From the NCBI GenBank assembly GCA_046160725.1, contig JBJXHB010000524.1, positions 1-6,004 on the forward strand: 6,004 bases of DNA, in the 5' to 3' direction. The notes under the pieces are model-generated. The model was not told the DNA's origin. It saw nothing but the letters and a program-made list of their open reading frames with translations, and ran no database searches. The number at the start of each line of letters is the position of its first letter. The first letter of the stretch is position 1. Source of the DNA: JBJXHB01 sp046160725. Its GTDB lineage: Bacteria > Pseudomonadota > Gammaproteobacteria > Burkholderiales > Burkholderiaceae_C. The translations under genes were made by a program, and so were the position numbers. Positions 1 to 5,166 of this stretch are shown here, piece after piece.

Positions 1-930
1 GGCGAGGTGGTCGCGCATCATCTCGGCCAGCAGCTCGGCGCGCAGCAGCACCTGCCCGTCGGCACGGCGCCCGCCGGCGAGCAGAAAGTTGGCAAAGCGG
101 CCGTAGTCCGCCGCGGTCGAGAGCGCACCTGCGCCAGCGCTGTCCATCAGCGCCGGTGCGGTGGGGTCGAAGGTCTGGTCGGGCACGTTCAGTGCCGACC
201 CGTCTGCCGGGTCATGGGCGAGCGGCTGCGCCAGCCGCTGCGCATCGTGGGGCGCCACGGCAAAGCCGGTGTCGTGCATGGCAAGCGGCGCGAACAGGCG
301 CTCGCGCAGGAAGTGGCCCAGGCGCTGCCCGCTCACGGCCTCGATCACCACGCCCAGCAGGTCGGTGGAGTGGCCGTACTGCCAGTGCGTGCCCGGTGCA
401 GCGGCCAGCGGCATTTGTGCCAGGTCTCGCAAGAAGTGCTCGCCTGGCATGCCGCGTGGGTTGAGCCGCAGGCCCAGGCGTTGGTAGGCGCTGCGCAGAT
501 CACCCGGCGGCTGGCGTTGGCCATAGATCAGGCCCGAGGTGTGCATCAGCAGGTCGAGCACTTTCGTGCCGCGGCGCGGCCAGCCCGGTAGACAGTCGGC
601 GACGTCGTCGTGCAGCGCCAGGCGCCCGTCCTGCACCAGCAGCATCGCCGCCACCGAGGCCAGCGGCTTGGTCATCGAGTAGATGCGGAAGAGCGCGTCG
701 GCGCGCATCGGTATGGCCGCGGCGCGGTCGAGCCAGCCCACTGCGCATTCATAGGCGGGTTGGCCGTCCAGCCACAGCGCCACCACGGCACCGGGCAGGC
801 GGCCGGCCTCCACCTCGTGGGTCAGGCGCTCGCGCAGTGCCTGCAGCGCCGCCGCCGACAAGGGCTGCGCGGTCTGGGCGGCGGCCTCGGCCGTAGCGGG
901 GGCCACAGCGCCTGCGCTGTCAGCCCGCAT
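1..930 (-). CDS. Serine hydrolase of the beta-lactamase / class C (EstB-like) family, 3' end cut by window edge
   Basis: This frame is open without a stop from an ATG at 930-928 to the window edge, giving 310 codons; the C-terminus lies outside. The family (Pfam Beta-lactamase; class C enzymes, EstB-type esterases, D-aminopeptidases) forms an acyl-enzyme on a serine and cleaves esters or amides. The nucleophile motif SMTK is at residues 85-88, in the usual context FRIYSMTKPL. The second motif is at Y185 (WQYGHSTDLLG, where the Tyr acts with the Lys as general base). MHTSGL at 129-134 and the late GALSTAADYGRF stretch are also typical. The third KTG/HxG-type motif should lie beyond the edge. 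No clear signal peptide is seen: the N-terminus is Ala-rich but lacks a positively charged start followed by a hydrophobic core, so I expect a cytoplasmic esterase/amidase. Its start overlaps the end of the M20 gene by 11 bases (translational coupling), with only a weak AGG just upstream. Substrate unknown. Confidence 0.9.
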   Translation of the reverse strand, partial: MRADSAGAVAPATAEAAAQTAQPLSAAALQALRERLTHEVEAGRLPGAVVALWLDGQPAYECAVGWLDRAAAIPMRADALFRIYSMTKPLASVAAMLLVQDGRLALHDDVADCLPGWPRRGTKVLDLLMHTSGLIYGQRQPPGDLRSAYQRLGLRLNPRGMPGEHFLRDLAQMPLAAAPGTHWQYGHSTDLLGVVIEAVSGQRLGHFLRERLFAPLAMHDTGFAVAPHDAQRLAQPLAHDPADGSALNVPDQTFDPTAPALMDSAGAGALSTAADYGRFANFLLAGGRRADGQVLLRAELLAEMMRDHLA

Positions 931-2320
931 CCTGGTTGCACCAGGCGGGAATGAACTCGATCAGGTGCTCGATCGCCTGGTGGAACTCGTCCAGCAGTAT
1001 GTGCTCGTCGTGCTTGTGGGCCTGCGCGATGCTGCCGGGGCCGAAGATCACCGATGGGATGCCGGCCTGGTTCACCAGATGCCGCATGTCGCAGCAGAAG
1101 GGCCCGGGCCGCACCCGCCCATCGCCGCCGCGCCGCTCAAGCAACCGGCACAGCTCGCGTGCGGGGGCGATGTCGGCGCGCTGCACCACCGCATCGTCGT
1201 GGTGCAGAAACTGCATCCGGGGCCGGAACTCACCCAGGTAGCGGTCGCCCTCGGCCGCCCGGTCCATGGCCGCTGACATGCGCTGCATCACCTCCAGGAA
1301 GGTGCCGACCTCGGGCGCGAAATAGGCACCGCCCTTGATCAGGACGTCGGGTGCGGTCACGGTCTCGTAGTGGCCGCCCTGGATCTTGCCGATGACCAGC
1401 GAGAAAGCTGCGCGCCCGCCGGCATCGCGGGCATCACTTCGGTTGGTGTTCGCCGCGGCGCGGGCATGGGCGTCGCGCTCGACCTCCAGCAAGGCGTCGA
1501 TGACCGCGGGCAGCTTCTCGATGGCGCTGACGCCGTCCAGCTCGCCGTCGACCCAGCGCGCACCCGGCGACCGCGGCCGGCCGCGCACCTCCACCTGCCC
1601 GTACAGGCCGCCGGTGTGGTCCACGCAGACGGCGTTGTGGGTCGGCTCCAGGACGATGGCGGCGTCGGCTGTGATGCCCCGTCGCACCAGGTCCAGCGTG
1701 CCGTTGCCGGCATGCTCCTCATTGACCACGCTCTGAAAGATGACATCGCCGCGCAGCTCGACGCCGGCCTCGCGCAGGTAGGTCAGGGCCATGACGGCCG
1801 CGATCAGGCCGCCCTTCATGTCAGAGGTGCCGCGGCCGACCATGCGGCCATCGACCACCGTGGCCCCATAGGGGTCGAAGCTCCAGGCCTGAAGCGGCTC
1901 CACGGTGACGGTATCGATATGGCCGTTCAGGATCAGCGACCGCCCGCCGCCGCTGCCGGGCAGCCGCGCGACCAGGTTGGGCCGGTCGCGGTAGTGCAGG
2001 ACGTCCTTGTAGGCGCTGGCCTGCAAGGCGTCGTAGGTGGGCAGCGTTTCGTAAGGCAGCACCAGGTCGTGCTGCCAGTGCGTGGGGTACTGGGCCACGG
2101 TCGGGTAGGCGTCGAAGAGGGCGCGCACATCCGGCTCCTGCAGGTCCACCGTGGCTCCCAGCGTCCGCAGGTGCGCGGCCAGGTGGTGCTGGCCTTCGGC
2201 CTCTTCGCCGGTCAGGCTGCGGATGCGCACCAGCGCGGCCAGCGCCTGCACGCTGCGCTCGCGCTGCAGCCGGGCTTGTGCAAGGGCGCGGTGGGTGGCG
2301 GTGGTGTCGTCGGGAGTCAT
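920..2320 (-). CDS. M20-family metallohydrolase (ArgE/DapE/acetylornithine deacetylase-like)
   Basis: The protein has 466 residues, longer than typical ArgE or DapE (about 375-400). M20 enzymes are di-zinc hydrolases of amide or peptide bonds in small molecules. The metal-site residues are all visible: NGHIDTV (H134, D136), GRGTSDMKGG (bridging D167), VVNEEHAGNG (catalytic E201, ligand E202), LEPT (E225), and a C-terminal GPG followed by AHKHDE with H435 as the expected last ligand. RPNLVARLPG just before the first motif is also family-typical. The small dimerisation domain spans roughly 230-345. At the position where many M20 members have a conserved His after the VRGR turn, this protein reads GRPRSPGARW, with Ser251 there. 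ATG 2320 is the only ATG before an upstream in-frame stop at about 2366; its ribosome site is weak. It is the first gene of a minus-strand pair with the serine hydrolase, and is divergent from lysR. General family is firm; ArgE itself is unlikely given the length and context, and the substrate is unknown. Confidence 0.92.
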   Translation of the reverse strand: MTPDDTTATHRALAQARLQRERSVQALAALVRIRSLTGEEAEGQHHLAAHLRTLGATVDLQEPDVRALFDAYPTVAQYPTHWQHDLVLPYETLPTYDALQASAYKDVLHYRDRPNLVARLPGSGGGRSLILNGHIDTVTVEPLQAWSFDPYGATVVDGRMVGRGTSDMKGGLIAAVMALTYLREAGVELRGDVIFQSVVNEEHAGNGTLDLVRRGITADAAIVLEPTHNAVCVDHTGGLYGQVEVRGRPRSPGARWVDGELDGVSAIEKLPAVIDALLEVERDAHARAAANTNRSDARDAGGRAAFSLVIGKIQGGHYETVTAPDVLIKGGAYFAPEVGTFLEVMQRMSAAMDRAAEGDRYLGEFRPRMQFLHHDDAVVQRADIAPARELCRLLERRGGDGRVRPGPFCCDMRHLVNQAGIPSVIFGPGSIAQAHKHDEHILLDEFHQAIEHLIEFIPAWCNQDAG

Positions 2321-2388
2321 CCGGCCGATGTGGTGAACGCGGGGTTGCAGGGCGAGCCGATGATTTCATGCGGCCCTCGCGGCCACCA

Positions 2389-2425
2389 ATTCGGATTGCG
2401 CAAGGGTCGCATACGCAAACCCAAT
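2389..2425. promoter_or_regulatory. 37-base interrupted dyad, candidate regulator binding site
   Basis: The left arm at 2389-2400 reads ATTCGGATTGCG. The right arm at 2414-2425 is CGCAAACCCAAT, whose reverse complement ATTGGGTTTGCG matches the left arm at 10 of 12 positions. The arms are separated by 13 bases and centred on 2407, 87 bases from the M20 start and 110 from the lysR start. A fully palindromic TTGCGCAA sits at 2396-2403. The position in a divergent lysR promoter region makes a LysR operator the natural reading. That is inference: the dyad is clear in the sequence, the protein that binds it is not. Confidence 0.5.
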
Positions 2426-2442
2426 AGCCGGCGGTCGTGTCG

Positions 2443-2458
2443 CCTGGGGCGGGCCAGG
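2443..2458. repeat. Small inverted repeat CCTGG-N6-CCAGG
   Basis: There are five-base perfect arms at 2443-2447 and 2454-2458 with a six-base G-rich loop. It lies upstream of lysR. There is no T run after it on either strand, so it is not an intrinsic terminator. It may be chance in GC-rich DNA or a minor regulatory element. Confidence 0.25.
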
Positions 2459-2463
2459 TGTCA

Positions 2464-2475
2464 ATCGGGCTTGCG
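2464..2475 (+). promoter_or_regulatory. Third, direct copy of the dyad half-site
   Basis: The sequence ATCGGGCTTGCG matches 10 of 12 positions of the right-arm half-site (ATTGGGTTTGCG) and 9 of 12 of the left arm of the 2389-2425 dyad. It lies in the same orientation as the left arm, 75 bases further on and about 42 bases before the lysR ATG. This placement would suit autorepression of lysR if the element is a binding site. Unproven. Confidence 0.3.
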
Positions 2476-2516
2476 ATGCCGCCCCAGCCTTGGCGGCGGG
2501 CTACATTGACCGGACC

Positions 2517-3398
2517 ATGACGCCCACGCAGTTGCGCGCCTTTCATGCGGTGGCCACGACCGGCAGCTTCACCGCCGCAGCCCGCGCGCTGCATACCAGC
2601 CAGCCGCCGGTGACCACTCATGTGCGCGAGCTGGAGGAGCTGTATGGCGTGGAGTTGTTCCACCGCCACGGGCGCGGCGCCGAGCTCACCGTCGTCGGGC
2701 GCAATCTGCTGGCCATCACGCTGCGCGTGGTGGCGAACCAGCAAGAGGCGGTCGAGTTCCTCAAGGACGCCGGCCGACTGCGCAGCGGACAGCTGAACCT
2801 GGGCGCCATCTCACCCTTTGGCATCACCGAGATGCTGGCCCGGTTCCGCCAGCAGTATCCCCAGGTCCTGATCTCGGTGACGCCGGGCAACTCCAGCGAG
2901 CTGCTGGAGGGCCTGCGGCGCTATCGGTTGGACGTGGCCCTGGTCGGCCAGGTGGCCAGCCTGGACGAGTTCCACACCACCTGCCACACCCGCCCGGAGA
3001 TCGTGCTGCTGGTCAACCGGCGCCACCGCTGGGCGCGCCGGCGCAGCATCCGTCTGCGCGAGCTGGCCGGCGAGCCGCTGGTGTTCCGCGAGAGCGGGTC
3101 CAACACGCGGCTGGCCTTGCAGACGGCGGCCGATGCCGCCGGCGTGCCGCTGAGCGTCGCAATGACCTATGGCAGCCGCGAGGGCGTGGTCGCAGCGGCG
3201 GTCGCCGGCCTGGGTGCGGGCGCGATTCCAGAGGACCAGGTCATCAACCATCCGGACCTGCGTCTCTTGCGCATCGAGGACGTGAGGGTCACGGTGGATT
3301 CCTATGTCGCCTGTCTGGCCGAGCGCAGCGAGTCGCGCATCGTGCGGGCCTTCATCGACCTGGCCGAGCAGGTGACGCCCGGCATGCGCGACGGCTGA
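2517..3398 (+). CDS. LysR-type transcriptional regulator
   Basis: The protein has 293 residues from ATG 2517. A TTG at 2490 is in frame and would add nine residues, but LysR proteins normally begin a few residues before the LRAFHAVA segment, so ATG 2517 is preferred. The N-terminal winged helix-turn-helix covers about residues 2-60: TPTQLRAFHAVATTGSFTAA, then ALHTSQPPVTTHVRELEE as the recognition helix region, then YGVELFHRHGRGAELT as the wing. A linker helix follows to about 90, and a periplasmic-binding-protein-like effector domain starts near GQLNLGAISP (91-100). It is divergent from the M20/serine hydrolase operon and upstream of, and parallel to, the binding-protein operon, so it may control both. 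The C-terminal half (GSREGVVAAAVAGLGAGAIP, then YVACLAERSESRIVRAFIDL) reminds me of the LysR subgroup tied to aminoethylphosphonate catabolism. No phosphonate genes are in view, so I do not name it. Confidence 0.93.
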   Translation: MTPTQLRAFHAVATTGSFTAAARALHTSQPPVTTHVRELEELYGVELFHRHGRGAELTVVGRNLLAITLRVVANQQEAVEFLKDAGRLRSGQLNLGAISPFGITEMLARFRQQYPQVLISVTPGNSSELLEGLRRYRLDVALVGQVASLDEFHTTCHTRPEIVLLVNRRHRWARRRSIRLRELAGEPLVFRESGSNTRLALQTAADAAGVPLSVAMTYGSREGVVAAAVAGLGAGAIPEDQVINHPDLRLLRIEDVRVTVDSYVACLAERSESRIVRAFIDLAEQVTPGMRDG

Positions 3399-3499
3399 CG
3401 CCGCTGGCGGCGCGCTTGCGGGGCTGGTGGCGCTGCCAGTCTGCCGCTGGTCCGCGCAGGCGACAGCCGTGTGACGTCGTCTTGGCAATTCCTATGGGT

Positions 3500-3520
3500 G
3501 GCATTCCATGACGGTATGCC
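3500..3520. promoter_or_regulatory. Candidate LysR-type operator (T-N11-A palindrome)
   Basis: Perfect five-base arms GGCAT (3500-3504) and ATGCC (3516-3520) flank 11 bases, so the inner ends form the T-N11-A signature known for LysR boxes. The inner bases are also partly symmetric (CC at 3506-3507 pairs with GG at 3513-3514, and T3509 with A3511), giving 8 matching pairs of 10 around centre 3510. A partial direct repeat (GGCAATTCC at 3484-3492 and GGCATTCC at 3500-3507) lies just upstream and could be a second, weaker contact site. It is centred about 83 bases before the binding-protein ATG. That the neighbouring LysR protein binds it is inference. Confidence 0.5.
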
Positions 3521-3539
3521 GCTGCCGGACGACTGGCTG

Positions 3540-3550
3540 CAAATAATTTG
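3540..3550 (+). promoter_or_regulatory. A/T-rich palindrome with possible -10 element
   Basis: CAAAT-A-ATTTG is a perfect palindrome around 3545. AATAAT at 3542-3547 matches the sigma-70 -10 consensus at 5 of 6 positions. No good -35 is found 16-18 bases upstream, which would be consistent with an activator-dependent promoter. The centre of the 3500-3520 box would then lie roughly 45 bases before the transcript start, near where LysR activators contact RNA polymerase. Tentative. Confidence 0.3.
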
Positions 3551-3579
3551 GCTTGTGCCGCTGTCGGCGCCCCTCACGC

Positions 3580-3586
3580 AAGGAGA
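3580..3586 (+). promoter_or_regulatory. Strong ribosome binding site for the solute-binding protein
   Basis: AAGGAGA lies six bases before ATG 3593. It decides the start: an ATG at 3588 is out of frame and too close, and the upstream in-frame TTG at 3548 would bury the signal peptide behind 15 extra residues. Confidence 0.8.
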
Positions 3587-3592
3587 CATGCC

Positions 3593-5146
3593 ATGAGCGC
3601 CATTTCCCGTCGAGACCTCGCCCGCGCCGCCGCGGGCCTGGGCATGGGCGTGATCACCGGTGCGTGGTCCCAGGGCAGCGAGCAGCCGCGCCGCGGCGGC
3701 ACGCTCAAGATTGCCCAGTGCTCGGCCAACCGGCGCACCGCAGACGCCACCAATGCCCGGCATCCGTACTACTTCGTCGACCTCAGCACGCGTGTGGCCT
3801 ACAACTGCCTGACCTGGGTCAACGACAAGCTGGAGTGGGAGTACGAGCTGGCACGCGAGATCGTGCCGGTGGACGACAAGCTCAACGTCTGGGACGTCAC
3901 CGTCCGTGAGGGTGTGCTGTTCCACAACGGCAAGGAGATGACCAGCGAGGACGTGGTGGCGTCGTTCAATGCCCACCGCACGGGCGCGGTGTTCGCCAAC
4001 CAGATCCAGAAGATCGAGGCGCAGGGCAAGTACAAGGCGCGCTTCTTCCTGTCGGACGGCAATGCCGAGTTTCCGTACATCCTGGCGGAGTACCAGCACG
4101 GCATCATGCCGGCCGATACGCCGGACAAGATCGGGCTGACCGGCATCGGCACCGGGCCGTTCAAGTTCGTCTCCGCCGACCCCAACCGGTCGGCCATCTT
4201 CGAGCGGCATGAACAGTTCTGGCGCAAGGGCTTTCCGTACCTGGACCGGCTGGAGATCCACAACCGCGAGGGCCAGCAGGAGGCGGCGCTGAACGGCCTG
4301 CGCGCGCGCCAGTTTGATGCGGTGTTGACGGTCGACGCACGCGGCCTGCGGCAGGTGGAGCGCGAGGCCGAGCTCGATGTGTCGGTTGGCCGCGGCTCTT
4401 ATCACTTCGTGATCCAGCTGCCCAAGCACCCGGGTTCGCCGTTCGAGGACAAGCGCGTGCGCCAGGCGCTGGCGCTGGCTATCGACCGCGAGGCCATTTT
4501 GCGCATCGCCTACGGTGGCAAGTACGGCTGGGTCGGCAACGACAGCCATCTGGTGGTCACCGACCCGGCGTTCCTGCCACGCCAGGTCAAGCGCGACGTG
4601 GCCCTCGCCCGCAAGCTGCTGGCCGAGGCCGGCCACCCGAACGGCATCACCTTGCCGACTCTGTATTTCAGCCCGCAGCTGCCGGAGGTGCCCAACTACT
4701 TCCAAGTGCTGCAGCAGACGGTCAAGGAGGCTGGCATCACGCTGCCCATCGAGGAGCGTCCGGCCGACGGCTATGCCCCGTTCCGCACTGGCGACAACGA
4801 CCTGACCAAGGGCAAGTTCCACAAGTTCGCGATGACCGCGGTGGGCTCGCGCAACCCGGGCATCTCGCTTAACCGGATGCGTGGCGCCTTTGTCGAGAGT
4901 GGCCACTGGCGCGGCCCCGAGCACGACAAGTACATGGACCTCTACAAGAAGGCGATGGTCACGCGCGACCCCGCGGTGCGCAAGACCATCTACCACGACA
5001 TGCAGCGGCTGTTGCAGGAGGAGGTGCCGGCCATCCTGCCGGCCGGTGGCGACTCCATCCTGGTCAAGCGAAAGTACGTCCGCAACCTCGCCTACCATCC
5101 CCAGATCTGGTCGGTGCGCTTCGACGAGGTGTGGCGCGCCGCCTGA
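3593..5146 (+). CDS. ABC transporter family 5 solute-binding protein (DppA/OppA-like), Tat-exported
   Basis: The protein has 517 residues, normal for SBP_bac_5 proteins, which bind peptides, opines, nickel or other small solutes in the periplasm and deliver them to an ABC importer. The N-terminus MSAISRRDLARAAAGLG has twin arginines at 6-7 followed by a mild hydrophobic stretch, with a likely cleavage after AWS at 24-26. It resembles a Tat signal, and no lipobox Cys is present. Family landmarks are RRGGTLKIA after the signal, WDVTVREGVLFHNGKEMTSEDV with the usual folding context near 100-120, GTGPFKFV near 187, VRQALALAIDREAI in the middle, and a C-terminal YHDMQRLLQEEVPAILP helix. The expected permease and ATPase genes are not in the window; they may follow the PHP gene. 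It starts the plus-strand operon and is followed after 20 bases by the PHP hydrolase, suggesting the imported ligand or its product is that enzyme's substrate. The true ligand cannot be read from sequence. Confidence 0.93.
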   Translation: MSAISRRDLARAAAGLGMGVITGAWSQGSEQPRRGGTLKIAQCSANRRTADATNARHPYYFVDLSTRVAYNCLTWVNDKLEWEYELAREIVPVDDKLNVWDVTVREGVLFHNGKEMTSEDVVASFNAHRTGAVFANQIQKIEAQGKYKARFFLSDGNAEFPYILAEYQHGIMPADTPDKIGLTGIGTGPFKFVSADPNRSAIFERHEQFWRKGFPYLDRLEIHNREGQQEAALNGLRARQFDAVLTVDARGLRQVEREAELDVSVGRGSYHFVIQLPKHPGSPFEDKRVRQALALAIDREAILRIAYGGKYGWVGNDSHLVVTDPAFLPRQVKRDVALARKLLAEAGHPNGITLPTLYFSPQLPEVPNYFQVLQQTVKEAGITLPIEERPADGYAPFRTGDNDLTKGKFHKFAMTAVGSRNPGISLNRMRGAFVESGHWRGPEHDKYMDLYKKAMVTRDPAVRKTIYHDMQRLLQEEVPAILPAGGDSILVKRKYVRNLAYHPQIWSVRFDEVWRAA

Positions 5147-5157
5147 CCCGACACCGC

Positions 5158-5163
5158 GGAGAG
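5158..5163 (+). promoter_or_regulatory. Ribosome binding site for the PHP hydrolase
   Basis: GGAGAG ends three bases before ATG 5167, with its GGAG core five bases away. It lies in the 20-base gap after the binding-protein stop, supporting cotranscription and this start. Confidence 0.7.
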
Positions 5164-5166
5164 ACG

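Larger units (their letters stand above)
2321..2516. promoter_or_regulatory. Divergent intergenic region between the M20 gene and the LysR gene
   Basis: This 196-base gap must carry the promoters of both the minus-strand hydrolase operon and the plus-strand regulator, the classic arrangement for a LysR-controlled operon. It contains a long dyad (2389-2425), a third copy of its half-site (2464-2475) and a small inverted repeat (2443-2458). No pair of -35 and -10 boxes with good spacing could be chosen on either strand. The best minus-strand guess is TTGGTG (2389-2384) and AATCAT (2365-2360) with 18 bases between; this is weak. No small open frame with a credible ribosome site was seen in it. 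Confidence 0.6.
3399..3592 (+). promoter_or_regulatory. Intergenic leader of the binding-protein operon
   Basis: This 194-base gap lies between lysR and the solute-binding-protein gene. It includes the only distinctly A/T-rich patch nearby (about 3481-3555), as expected of a promoter in high-GC DNA. It contains a GGCAT-N11-ATGCC palindrome (3500-3520), a CAAAT-A-ATTTG palindrome that includes a possible -10 (3540-3550), and a strong ribosome site. The first part (3399-3480) is GC-rich; GCCGC-TG-GCGGC just after the lysR stop (3400-3411) has too short a loop and no T run to be a terminator. No gene is seen here. Confidence 0.6.

Noticed and set aside
7..954. Open frames on the plus strand (7-591, 610-954) and a short minus-strand one (500-748)
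   Set aside because: All are shadows of the partial serine hydrolase, which keeps the SxxK and Tyr motifs in an uninterrupted frame to the window edge.
2459..2464. A perfect TTGACA on the minus strand as a -35 box for the M20 operon
   Set aside because: The hexamers 16-19 bases downstream (CGACAC, GACACG and ACACGA among them) do not resemble a -10 box.
1370..2509. A 379-codon open frame on the plus strand opposite the M20 gene
   Set aside because: It lies opposite conserved M20 catalytic motifs, has no domain pattern and would run into the LysR start region; it is a shadow of third-position GC.
1821..2744. A 307-codon minus-strand open frame spanning the divergent gap and part of lysR
   Set aside because: It overlaps the M20 gene in another frame on the same strand and the LysR DNA-binding region on the other. 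Its translation is low-complexity Arg/Ala/Pro.
3400..3411. GCCGC-TG-GCGGC after the lysR stop as a terminator
   Set aside because: The loop is only two bases and no T run follows.
3435..3537. GCCAGTC (3435-3441) and GACTGGC (3531-3537) as a long-range inverted repeat
   Set aside because: Seven bases separated by about 90 is readily expected by chance, and it has no relation to the other elements.
3302..5098. A 598-codon open frame on the minus strand across the whole binding-protein gene, longer than that gene itself
   Set aside because: It is antisense to an intact, clearly recognisable family 5 binding protein with a strong ribosome site. Its translation is rich in Arg, Ala, His and Gln with no recognisable domain, as expected of a high-GC shadow frame.
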